Assembly (NCBI RefSeq): GCF_943193095.1 | Contig: NZ_CALPCV010000007.1 | Coordinates: 1-64,000 of the forward strand | Source: Parasutterella muris | GTDB lineage: Bacteria; Pseudomonadota; Gammaproteobacteria; Burkholderiales; Burkholderiaceae_F | Direction: 5' to 3' | DNA: 64,000 bases | Part shown: one piece after another, positions 8,144 to 15,507 of the stretch | Position numbering within the stretch: position 1 is the stretch's first letter | How the letters are laid out: every line of letters begins with the position of its first letter | The notes under the pieces: model-generated | What the model was told of the DNA's origin: nothing | The model's input: only the letters and a program-made list of their open reading frames with translations | Database searches by the model: none | Made by a program: the position numbers and the translations under genes

Positions 8144-8872
8144 TCAGAAGAAGAGCTTCATCAGAAGCGGTGTCAGAGCCGGCGCGAGCAGCGCGGTTGT
8201 CAAGCCGGTTAATCCGATCGCGAGACTTGCGTAGGCGCCGGCGTCCGCATCGATCTGGAATGCTCTGGACGTGCCCATGCCGTGCGCTGAGAGCCCAAGC
8301 GCGAAGCCCTGAGCGGCTGCACCGTTAATATTTAGGAACTTGAAGAGCGGGCCCGCGGTGATAGAGCCGAGTACGCCGGTTAGAACCACAAGAGCGGCTG
8401 AAAGCGCAGGCAGACCGCCGAGCTTTTCTGCTACCGACATGGCGATCGGAGTGGTTACGCTCTTAGGCGCAAGACTGATGATCGTTTCCGGTGACGCGCC
8501 AAGTGCGCCTGCAATCAGTACGGTCGATACGATTGCTGTAAAAGCGCCCGCAAATAATCCGAGGATAACCGGAAGCCAGTTTTTAGCCAGCTGAATTCTT
8601 AGGTCGTACAGAGGAATAGCCAGTGCAACGGTCGTCGGCCCTAAAAGAAAATGAATAAACTGCGCACCTTGGAAATACGTCTGGTAGGGCGTTTTTGTCG
8701 CAAGCAGCAGCGAGACAACCAGAATGATCGACACCGCCACGGGATTGAGCAAAGAATTCCAATTGCTCCAGGCGTAAAGCTTCTGCGCAATCAGATAGGC
8801 AAGCAGCGTGACCGTGAGCCACAGCAGTGACGAGGTCGAAAGCGAAGCCCAGATTTCATTGACTTCATTCAT
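8144..8872 (-). CDS. lrgB: LrgB-family membrane protein (CidB/YohK type)
   Basis: LrgB works with LrgA, a holin-like protein. The pair modulates murein hydrolase activity, and in some organisms it is linked to export of small organic acids. The product has repeated hydrophobic segments and the family stretch LAPKSVTTPIAMSVAEKLGG. The preferred start is the ATG at 8872 (242 aa), which overlaps the end of lrgA by 8 bases. An in-frame start at 8911 would add 13 residues but lies inside lrgA. The coupling and order lrgA-lrgB are classic. Confidence 0.9.
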   Translation of the reverse strand: MNEVNEIWASLSTSSLLWLTVTLLAYLIAQKLYAWSNWNSLLNPVAVSIILVVSLLLATKTPYQTYFQGAQFIHFLLGPTTVALAIPLYDLRIQLAKNWLPVILGLFAGAFTAIVSTVLIAGALGASPETIISLAPKSVTTPIAMSVAEKLGGLPALSAALVVLTGVLGSITAGPLFKFLNINGAAAQGFALGLSAHGMGTSRAFQIDADAGAYASLAIGLTGLTTALLAPALTPLLMKLFF

Positions 8873-9302
8873 GGCACGGCTCCTCAGATTTACGTATCCT
8901 GCGTTTCTCAAGCCAAATTCCGGAATATTTGATCACAAGTCCGGTAACCGCAATCGTAAGGATGGTGCTGAGCACCAGTGAGACACCAATCGGCAGCGCT
9001 TCATTTTTGATTCGCTCAAAGTGAAGGATGATGCCGACGCCGGCAGGGACAAAGAGTACGGCGAGGTAAGAAATCAGTACGAGCGAAATCGGTCGGGCAT
9101 ATGCGGCGAGTTTATCGTAGCTGATGAGTGCGATCAGAAGCAGGAACATTCCGAGAACAGGACCGGGTACGGGCAAATGGAAATACATTTCTGCCACATT
9201 CCCAAGAATCTGGAATATTAGAAGCAACACTAAACCGGCAATCATGATGAAAAAAATTATGGGTGAAAAGGAGGAGTCATAATTTATGACTAATTTTTTC
9301 AA
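8865..9302 (-). CDS. lrgA: LrgA/CidA-family holin-like membrane protein
   Basis: This small membrane protein has about four hydrophobic segments and the family core LPVPGPVLGMFLLLIAL followed by VLFVPAGVGIILHF. It is the partner of LrgB. The long reading starts at a TTG (9302) and gives 145 aa. No good ribosome site is seen for it. An ATG at 9245 would give 126 aa but would cut into the first membrane helix, so the TTG is favoured. A 17-bp palindrome lies inside the first codons (see 9275-9291). Confidence 0.85.
   Translation of the reverse strand: MKKLVINYDSSFSPIIFFIMIAGLVLLLIFQILGNVAEMYFHLPVPGPVLGMFLLLIALISYDKLAAYARPISLVLISYLAVLFVPAGVGIILHFERIKNEALPIGVSLVLSTILTIAVTGLVIKYSGIWLEKRRIRKSEEPCHE
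9275..9291. promoter_or_regulatory. 17-bp palindrome at the start of lrgA
   Basis: AGTCATAA-T-TTATGACT is a perfect inverted repeat that overlaps codons 4-9 of the long lrgA reading. It could be an operator for the lrgAB transcript or a translation-blocking hairpin. The regulator is unknown; no LytR or LysR gene is adjacent. Confidence 0.35.
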
Positions 9303-9441
9303 AAAAAAGAAAAACGAGTACTTTTTTTCTCAAAATGGAAAATATGTTCGGTGTTAACTCGAATATAAAGAGATAGGGCGGTTCATTAGAATTTTTCAAA
9401 ATCATTCGGCTAACAGCCGCTTTACTATCTAAGGAGTTCTA

Positions 9442-10557
9442 ATGAGCGTACTTGAGTCTTATATGAAGGATCTTGCAGAATTGGTCAACTTGGACTGCGG
9501 ATCCCACAACGTCGCCGGTGTTACCAAAGTCGCAGAAATCATGAAAAAGCACTTTGAATCGATCGGATTCAAAGCTGAGCTGGTTGATCTTGGTCCGGGA
9601 GCTGGAAACGGCATGTTCGCCTGCAATAAGCCTGACGCGGATCATTACGACGTTCTGTTCAATGCGCACATGGACACAGTCTTCCCTGACGGTGAAGCCG
9701 CAGCTCGTCCCCTTACCGTAAAAGGCGACAGAGCCTATGGTCCCGGCTGCAGCGACTGCAAGAGCGGTGTTCTGGCTATTTACTACGCACTCAAAGCCGC
9801 TCGTCCGGAAGATCTTGAAAGACTTTCCATCGCTGTTGCGCTGAATCCGGATGAAGAAACCGGTTCCCGTGCTTCGAGCGCCTGGCTCAGAGGCATTGCC
9901 GCCAAGTCTTCCCGCGCTCTGGTTTTTGAAGCCGCTCGCGAAGGCGGTCAGCTGGTTCGCTCCAGAAAGGGTTCTTCCAACTACGTTGTCACATTCAAGG
10001 GCGTTTCTTCTCACGCCGGCAATGCTCCGTATCGCGGTGCTAACGCCAATATCGCCGCCATGCGCTTTGCTCTGGCTGCCGCAGGCCTGGCTGATGTAGA
10101 AAAAGGCACAACAGTGAACCCCGGTGTTATCGAAGGCGGAAAAGCTCCGAACATTATTTCCGACTGCTGCGTCGTCAAACTGGACACCCGTTATTGGAAC
10201 AATGAAGACGACAAGGCTCTTCATGAAGGTATCATGAAGCTTGCTGATGCGGTTTGGGCTCCGCGCGTAACTCAGACCATTGAACGCGTCAGCCACAGCA
10301 ACTCCATGCCGCTTTCCGAAGCAACTAAGGAACTCGTTGCTCAGATCACTGAAGCCGCCAAGCTGGAAGGCTTTGACATTGACTGGGTTGACGCGGGCGG
10401 TGCTTCCGACGGCAACCACATGGCTGAAGCCGGTCTGCCCGTTATTGACGGATGCGGCCCTGCCGGCGGTGAATTCCACTGCGATCGCGAATTCCTTCGT
10501 ATCGATACGATTGAAGAACGCATTCGCATGATCACTCGCTTCCTGACGCTGATCTAA
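9442..10557 (+). CDS. M20-family metallopeptidase, carboxypeptidase G2-like
   Basis: A 371-aa dinuclear zinc exopeptidase without signal peptide. The metal and catalytic residues are visible: H76 and D78 (NAHMDTVFP), D105 (GCSDCKSG), the E138/E139 pair (PDEETGS) and a late histidine near 346 (GEFHCDREF). An interrupted domain from about 170 to 280 is the dimerisation lid. The closest family picture is the glutamate carboxypeptidase/ArgE/DapE group; the substrate is not determined. AAGGAG lies 7 bases before the ATG. A small CGGCT/AGCCG hairpin occurs in the leader (9407-9419). It stands alone between divergent lrgA and a terminator. Confidence 0.85.
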   Translation: MSVLESYMKDLAELVNLDCGSHNVAGVTKVAEIMKKHFESIGFKAELVDLGPGAGNGMFACNKPDADHYDVLFNAHMDTVFPDGEAAARPLTVKGDRAYGPGCSDCKSGVLAIYYALKAARPEDLERLSIAVALNPDEETGSRASSAWLRGIAAKSSRALVFEAAREGGQLVRSRKGSSNYVVTFKGVSSHAGNAPYRGANANIAAMRFALAAAGLADVEKGTTVNPGVIEGGKAPNIISDCCVVKLDTRYWNNEDDKALHEGIMKLADAVWAPRVTQTIERVSHSNSMPLSEATKELVAQITEAAKLEGFDIDWVDAGGASDGNHMAEAGLPVIDGCGPAGGEFHCDREFLRIDTIEERIRMITRFLTLI

Positions 10558-10594
10558 TCGATCTTTCTTCTCTGCCTGAGCTGCCGTTCTCTTT

Positions 10595-10620
10595 AAGAGC
10601 CGGCGGCTCTTTCGCATTTT
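10595..10620 (+). terminator. Terminator of the M20 peptidase gene
   Basis: A 7-bp stem AAGAGCC/GGCTCTT with loop GGC (10595-10611) is followed by TTCGCATTTT. The T tract is interrupted, so efficiency is uncertain. Confidence 0.55.
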
Positions 10621-10697
10621 CAGCGCCTAAATTTAGGATCGCGGCGGAATTCTCTCGGAAAGAGGCCGATAATGGCAGGAATCGAAAAGGAGCAGTT

Positions 10698-10913
10698 ATG
10701 AAATTTGAACTGGAAAACGAAGAATATATTCGTCTTGGAGATCTTCTGAAAGCGGCCGGTGTGCTTCAGACGGGAGGCGAAGCCAAGCAGGTGATTCAAG
10801 CCGGAGAGGTAAAAGTGGACGGAGCCGTGCGTACGGAACGCGGCGCCAAAATCCGAGCCGGACAGATCGTGACTTACGCCGGCAAAGAGATTCAGGTTGA
10901 GGCTAAAGCCTAA
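10698..10913 (+). CDS. Small S4-domain RNA-binding protein
   Basis: The 71-aa product is almost entirely one S4 RNA-binding fold (YbcJ type): IRLGDLLKAAGVLQTGGEAK, then QVIQAGEVKVDGAVRTERGAKIRAG. Such proteins bind structured RNA, often ribosomal. An AAAGGAG site precedes the ATG. The 12-bp palindrome CCTAAATTTAGG lies 60 bases upstream (10626-10637). It is a single-gene unit. Confidence 0.88.
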   Translation: MKFELENEEYIRLGDLLKAAGVLQTGGEAKQVIQAGEVKVDGAVRTERGAKIRAGQIVTYAGKEIQVEAKA

Positions 10914-10936
10914 TCTTTTGCAATTCTCGGCGAAAA

Positions 10937-10959
10937 CAAAAAAAGCCTCTTGCGAGGCT
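10937..10959 (-). terminator. Minus-strand terminator beyond infA
   Basis: Stem AGCCTC/GAGGCT (10944-10949 with 10954-10959) is followed on the minus strand by seven T. It lies 137 bases past the infA stop and is the only clear terminator for that transcript. The infA message would therefore carry a long structured 3' tail. Confidence 0.75.
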
Positions 10960-11037
10960 GGCAGCTGCTTTCGTTCCATCAGCAAACAGAACTCGGGCCA
11001 CTCGGATCTTGTACTTTGCGCGTCAGGCAACAGCGAC

Positions 11038-11071
11038 AGCTCTGACAATGCCGCAGCGCATTCTCAGAGCT
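11038..11071. other. Strong hairpin downstream of infA
   Basis: AGCTCTGA-C-AATGC pairs with GCATT-C-TCAGAGCT (11038-11051 with 11058-11071), a 13-bp stem with one mismatch. On the plus strand it runs into TTTTATG, so it may be the terminator of the S4 gene. On the minus strand it is the 3' region of infA. No convincing open reading frame lies in 10914-11095. Confidence 0.5.
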
Positions 11072-11095
11072 TTTATGCTGCTTTGACTTTAATAA

Positions 11096-11353
11096 TTACT
11101 TGCGCTTGTTCTGAGGCGCTGCAGGCGGACGTCCTTCAATATGACGGAATGTGATGCGTCCTTTGGTCATATCGTAGGGAGAAATTTCAAGAGAAACTTT
11201 ATCGCCGGCGAGAATGCGAATGTGATGTTTGCGCATTTTACCGTTAGTGTAAGCGATAAGTTCATAGCCGTTGTCGAGTTGAACGCGATAGCGGGCGTCT
11301 GGGAGCACTTCTGTAACAGTTGCGCTGGCTTCAATCAGGTCTTCTTTTGCCAT
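11096..11353 (-). CDS. infA: Translation initiation factor IF-1 (probable second copy)
   Basis: IF-1 binds the ribosomal A site during initiation. The 85-aa product is a single OB fold, MAKEDLIEASATVTEVLPD through GKMRKHHIRILAGDKVSLEISPYDMTKGRITFR, with a basic, proline-rich tail (HIEGRPPAAPQNKRK) that E. coli IF-1 (72 aa) lacks. It stands alone rather than in a ribosomal-protein operon. Many Burkholderiales carry a second infA of this kind, so another copy is probably present elsewhere. It is divergent from hemG. Confidence 0.93.
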   Translation of the reverse strand: MAKEDLIEASATVTEVLPDARYRVQLDNGYELIAYTNGKMRKHHIRILAGDKVSLEISPYDMTKGRITFRHIEGRPPAAPQNKRK

Positions 11354-11603
11354 ATAAATGTAAATGAGTTCCTTTGTTTTTTCAGAACTGAGTTTTAAAC
11401 GCTGTGATTCTACCTTAGGCGGGGCGCAAGATTCTGATTAATTGCTAGATAACCGCCGATACTGGGTAACAAAAATCGATTTATGCCGCTTCAGATTGTT
11501 AAGAATGTGGCATCAGGATTGTGTTTAAGCGTAATTTGCTACAATCGGAACTTCGAAAAAATAACGAATCGCCCCGGGAAACGGCCGGGCCTTGGAGTCA
11601 GCC

Positions 11604-12149
11604 ATGAAGAATATCCTGATTGTTTACTATTCTCGTATGGGCCATACTGCCCGTATCGTCCGCCGTATCGCTGAACAGCTTGAAGCAAAGGGCGATTCTG
11701 TCGAACTCATGCCGGTGGCCGAAGCGCTGCGCGAAGGTGTGGACTGGGACAAGCATGATTTTGTTCTCTGCGGTTTCCCGGTCGTTTACGGCACCTATCA
11801 TCCGAACGTTTATGAGTTTGTCCGCAATAACTGCACGCGTCTTGACCACAAACCCAACGCAATGTTCAATGTGACGGTGGTCGCGCGCACGCCTTTTAAA
11901 GCAACGGTGGAAGGCAACCGCTACATGCAGAACTTCCTGAACCGCTCTCCGTGGCGCCCTCGTGATCTGAAGTGCTTTGCCGGCAAGATCGACTATCCCA
12001 ACCTGAATTTCTTTGATAAGAAATGCATTCAGCTCATTATGAAGATCACAAACGGGCCGACCGATCCGTCCATGTGCATCGACTTTACCGATTGGGATGA
12101 CGTCAAAGCTTATGCGGCTCATATCCACGAGCTTGCAAATCAAGCCTAA
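11604..12149 (+). CDS. hemG: Menaquinone-dependent protoporphyrinogen oxidase HemG
   Basis: HemG is a flavodoxin-like FMN protein that oxidises protoporphyrinogen IX to protoporphyrin IX with quinone as acceptor, and so allows haem synthesis without oxygen. The 181-aa product aligns along its length with the E. coli protein: YYSRMGHTARIVRRIA in the phosphate loop, YGTYHPNVYEFV, VARTPFKATVEGNRY, the FLNRSPWRP insert that separates HemG from plain flavodoxins, and FTDWDDVKAYA near the end. GGAG at 11594-11597 supports the ATG at 11604 over an upstream in-frame TTG. Haem demand is evident from the tetrahaem cytochrome at 35296; hemH is at 52992. Confidence 0.9.
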   Translation: MKNILIVYYSRMGHTARIVRRIAEQLEAKGDSVELMPVAEALREGVDWDKHDFVLCGFPVVYGTYHPNVYEFVRNNCTRLDHKPNAMFNVTVVARTPFKATVEGNRYMQNFLNRSPWRPRDLKCFAGKIDYPNLNFFDKKCIQLIMKITNGPTDPSMCIDFTDWDDVKAYAAHIHELANQA

Positions 12150-12181
12150 GGTCACGTTTTTTAGACTGTTTTTATCACAGC

Positions 12182-12214
12182 TAACCCGCTAAAATTAGCG
12201 GGTTAAGATTTTTT
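12182..12214 (+). terminator. Terminator of hemG
   Basis: A perfect 10-bp stem TAACCCGCTA/TAGCGGGTTA with loop AAAT is followed by AGATTTTTTTG. It ends 15 bases before the fadD start, so fadD must have a promoter overlapping this region or be fed by read-through. Confidence 0.85.
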
Positions 12215-12229
12215 TGGGAAGAGCAAAAA

Positions 12230-13936
12230 ATGACAGATGCTCAGCAATATCCGTGGCTGAGGAATTACCCGGAAGGGGTCCCGGCCGAGATTAATCCCGA
12301 TATCTACGAGTCTCTTGTGGATTTCCAGGAAAAAATGTGTGAGGAGTACGCCACTGCTCCGGCGTTTTCAAATCTGGGCTCCAACATGAGCTATCGGGAC
12401 TTTGGTGCGAAGGTCACGGCGCTTGCCGCGTATCTGCAGTCTCTCCCGGGCGTCGAGCAGGGCGACCGAGTCGCGCTGATGATGCCGAATTTGTTCCAGT
12501 ATCCGGTGGCTTTATTTGCCGTACTGAAAGCCGGACTGATTGTTGTGAACGTCAATCCGCTCTACACAAGCCGTGAGCTTGGCGGAGTACTGAAGGATTC
12601 GGAAGCGAAAGTTCTGATCATCATCGAGAACTTTGCCAAGACCTTTGAGAGAATCCAGAAGGAAACTTCGGTCGAGCATGTGATCACGACTCAGGTTGGC
12701 GACCTGCTCCCGACTCCTAAGCGCATGCTGGTCAACTTCATGGTGAAGCGTGTCAAGAAGATGGTGCCAGAATTCCATCTCGAGCATGCGGTTACGTTTA
12801 CCGAAGCGCTTGCAAAAGGCGCCTCTCTGGAATACAAGAAACCCAAGATTGATCGCTATGACATCGCGCTTCTGCAGTACACGGGCGGCACAACCGGCGT
12901 CTCTAAGGGCGCCATGCTGACACACCGCAATGTGCTGGCCAATCTGCAGCAGACCGGTATTTGGATTTCTTCCGACTTCAAGAAGGCAAGTGAAGTCGTG
13001 ATGACAGCGCTTCCGCTTTACCATATCTTTTCACTTACAGCGATGTGCAGCTTCATGCAGTGGGGCGCCCGTATGGTGCTTATCACGAATCCCCGCGACA
13101 TGAAGGGCCTCGTTAAAGAATGCGCAAAGCAGCACTTCACTGTTATTTGCGGCGTCAACACGCTCTTTAACGGACTGCTGAACACGCCGGGCTTTGATCA
13201 GGTTGATTTCTCCATGCTGAAGCTCACTGTCGGCGGCGGAACTCAGGTGCAGAAAACCGTGGCAGAGCGCTGGAAGAATGTGACAGGAGGAGCTATCAGC
13301 GAGGCTTACGGTTTAACGGAAGCTTCTCCGGGTGTGGCCGCAAATCCGCTGAACACCCCGTGGAACGGCTCAGTCGGCTTTCCGTTCCCCTCAACGATCG
13401 TGACCATCCGAGGCGAAGGATTTAAGGATCTCGGGCAGTGGACAACTCCGCAGGAGATTGAGGAGCACACCGGCGAAATCTGTGTCAAAGGTCCGCAGGT
13501 CATGCGCGGCTACTGGAATCGCCCAGAAGAAACGGCCGCCACGCTGCGCGACGGCTGGCTGCGTACCGGAGATATCGGCAATATGGACAGCAACGGCCGT
13601 ATTACGATTACCGACCGTCAGAAGGACATGATTCTGGTTTCCGGATTCAATGTTTATCCGAATGAGGTCGAAGCGGTGCTGCAGAGCATGCCGGAAATTC
13701 TTGAGTGCGGCGTCGTGGGTGTGCCGAGCGAAAAATCCGGTGAAATGGTCAAGGCTGTGATCGTTAAGAAAGATCCGTCCCTGACGGCGGATCAGGTTAA
13801 AGCTTACTGCCGCCAAAACCTGACCGGTTACAAGATGCCGCGTGAAATCGTATTCGTGGAATCGATCCCGAAGACACCTGTCGGCAAGATTCTGCGCAGA
13901 GAACTTAAAGATATCGTGAATCCGAAGAGTGAATAA
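12230..13936 (+). CDS. fadD: Long-chain fatty acid-CoA ligase
   Basis: The enzyme activates fatty acids to acyl-CoA with ATP. The 568-aa product has the adenylate-forming P-loop YTGGTTGVSKGAML (about 217-230), the SEAYGLTEASPGVA core, and the C-terminal GWLRTGDIGNMDSNG and DRQKDMILVSGFNVYPNEVE signatures. Length and layout match FadD (561 aa in E. coli). It is a single-gene unit between two terminators. No beta-oxidation genes are adjacent, so its role could be degradation or recycling of exogenous fatty acids into lipids. Confidence 0.92.
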   Translation: MTDAQQYPWLRNYPEGVPAEINPDIYESLVDFQEKMCEEYATAPAFSNLGSNMSYRDFGAKVTALAAYLQSLPGVEQGDRVALMMPNLFQYPVALFAVLKAGLIVVNVNPLYTSRELGGVLKDSEAKVLIIIENFAKTFERIQKETSVEHVITTQVGDLLPTPKRMLVNFMVKRVKKMVPEFHLEHAVTFTEALAKGASLEYKKPKIDRYDIALLQYTGGTTGVSKGAMLTHRNVLANLQQTGIWISSDFKKASEVVMTALPLYHIFSLTAMCSFMQWGARMVLITNPRDMKGLVKECAKQHFTVICGVNTLFNGLLNTPGFDQVDFSMLKLTVGGGTQVQKTVAERWKNVTGGAISEAYGLTEASPGVAANPLNTPWNGSVGFPFPSTIVTIRGEGFKDLGQWTTPQEIEEHTGEICVKGPQVMRGYWNRPEETAATLRDGWLRTGDIGNMDSNGRITITDRQKDMILVSGFNVYPNEVEAVLQSMPEILECGVVGVPSEKSGEMVKAVIVKKDPSLTADQVKAYCRQNLTGYKMPREIVFVESIPKTPVGKILRRELKDIVNPKSE

Positions 13937-13959
13937 ACTCTGATCGCGCACAAAAGAGG

Positions 13960-13985
13960 CCCGCTTCACCGCGGGTTTTCTTTTA
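13960..13985 (+). terminator. Terminator of fadD
   Basis: CCCGC/GCGGG stem (13960-13964 with 13971-13975) followed by TTTTCTTTTATT, 24 bases after the fadD stop. Confidence 0.7.
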
Positions 13986-14108
13986 TTCGGAGTCTTTAAT
14001 GAGCTGCAGGCCTACTGGTTCAGGATAAATTGCGAAGCGATAGGGTGTTTTTTTTCAAACGCGGCCTAGGCTAGAGAATAAAAATAAGGGTTTATGCGAT
14101 GGGGGATT

Positions 14109-14198
14109 GAGCAATTTTTGCTCTCCTGATATTGTTTGATCTCAAATAGATTTGCAATGAAGTATGAACGGGCAATGAACATGGACGCTCGTTCATAC
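14109..14198. promoter_or_regulatory. Inverted repeats upstream of the DcuC-like gene
   Basis: The 291-bp gap before the transporter holds no gene. It contains GAGCAA/TTGCTC around TTT (14109-14123), and GTATGAACG (14162-14170) with its exact inverse CGTTCATAC (14190-14198). The second pair is 19 bases apart, just upstream of the AAGGAG site, and could be an operator or a leader hairpin. An FNR half-site-like TTGAT occurs at about 14137, but its partner half is missing. Confidence 0.4.
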
Positions 14199-14227
14199 CG
14201 CTTTTATCTTTACCCAAGGAGAATTCT

Positions 14228-15493
14228 ATGTCCTGGACCGTGTGGGCGGCCGTCGTTGTGGTTATCGCAACGGTTTATGCCCTGATTAAACGATATGAAA
14301 CACGTCTTGTCCTTCTGACATCCGGTTTCGTAATGGCTTTTATTTCACTTCAGCCGATGGTGGCTTTTAAGCAGTTTGATAAGTCGATGACCAACGGCAG
14401 TCTGATCATCGCTATCTGTTCAGCGCTCGGCTTTGCGGCTGTGATCTCACTGACAAAGTGCGACGTGCATTTAGTGAGTCTTCTGATGAAGCCGCTCAAA
14501 AGATTGGGTGTCTTTCTTCTGCCCTCATGCATGATCGTCACCAGCGTGATCTCGACAGCGATCCCTTCGATGGCAGGCCTTTCGGCGGCGGTCGGTCCGA
14601 CCATGATTCCGATCATGATTCGCTCCGGTTTCAAACCGGCGATTGCCGCTGCGGCAGTCGGCGGCTGCATGATGCCCGCCTACCTCAACCCCGGTGTTTC
14701 TCACAATCCGTTCATCTCTAAACTTGCCTCGATGGAGATTATGCAGTTTATCGGCGCGCATGCGGTGACAACGGTCACGTTAGGCGCGATCAGTATTCTC
14801 ATCATTACGATTACGTGCTTCGCTTACGGCGACTTTAAGAAAAACGACACCGCAGTTAAAGAAGCCGTGGAAGAGGCAAGCAATGAGATTGCCCGTCCGA
14901 ATATTTTCTTTGCGATTGCTCCGCTGGTTCCGGTGGTTCTTCTTGTCTGCGCTTCGCTTTGGGCCCCTCAGCTCAAGATGTCGGTGGCGACCGCGATGCT
15001 GATCGGAACGTTCTACGCGCTTGCTGTCACACGTTCCAACCCTGAGGAAGTCACAAAGAAATTCTTTGCGGGCATGGGCAACGGTTACGCCAAGATTCTC
15101 GGCATCATTATCGCAGCGGGTGTATTTGCGGCAGGTTTACGTGCCGCTGGCGTCATTGACGTTTTTGTTCAGTATCTGACCCATACCAATGAAGTGGCGA
15201 AAATCGGCGGTGCCTTCGGCCCGTTTATTTTGGCCGTGCTGACCGGCTCCGGCGACGCAGCGGCGTTCGCTTTCAACGAAGCGGTGACTCCCCATGCTCC
15301 GACATTCGGTATGACGATTGACGGACTCGGGTATATCGCCATGATGGCGGCCGGTATCGGCAGACAGGCTTCTCCGCTTGCAGGCGGCATCATTCTTCTG
15401 TCCGGCATTGCCGGCGTCTCTCCGGTGGAGGTTGTGAAGCGCACGGCACCCGCGGCTGTCGTCATGGTTATTTGCCTCTACTTCTTGGTTTAA
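14228..15493 (+). CDS. DcuC-family C4-dicarboxylate-type transporter
   Basis: A 421-aa polytopic inner-membrane protein with about 11-12 hydrophobic segments. The family pattern is visible: YETRLVLLTSGFVMAF, then SALGFAAVISLTKCDVHLVSLLMKPLKR, the central AIPSMAGLSAAVGPTMIPIM, and a C-terminal GSGDAAAFAFNEAV. DcuC proteins move fumarate, succinate or related acids in anaerobic cells. Because the next gene, 14 bases on, is an M20 hydrolase, the true substrate may instead be an acylated amino acid or peptide-like compound. AAGGAG lies 7 bases before the ATG. Confidence 0.8.
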   Translation: MSWTVWAAVVVVIATVYALIKRYETRLVLLTSGFVMAFISLQPMVAFKQFDKSMTNGSLIIAICSALGFAAVISLTKCDVHLVSLLMKPLKRLGVFLLPSCMIVTSVISTAIPSMAGLSAAVGPTMIPIMIRSGFKPAIAAAAVGGCMMPAYLNPGVSHNPFISKLASMEIMQFIGAHAVTTVTLGAISILIITITCFAYGDFKKNDTAVKEAVEEASNEIARPNIFFAIAPLVPVVLLVCASLWAPQLKMSVATAMLIGTFYALAVTRSNPEEVTKKFFAGMGNGYAKILGIIIAAGVFAAGLRAAGVIDVFVQYLTHTNEVAKIGGAFGPFILAVLTGSGDAAAFAFNEAVTPHAPTFGMTIDGLGYIAMMAAGIGRQASPLAGGIILLSGIAGVSPVEVVKRTAPAAVVMVICLYFLV

Positions 15494-15507
15494 GGAGCTC
15501 TTGATTT

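Noticed and set aside
9439..10617. A 392-codon antisense frame over the M20 peptidase
   Set aside because: Shadow of the peptidase's codon bias; the sense gene has complete metal-site residues and a ribosome site.
14130..14150. FNR box before the DcuC-like gene
   Set aside because: Only a TTGAT half is present; the second half does not match ATCAA.
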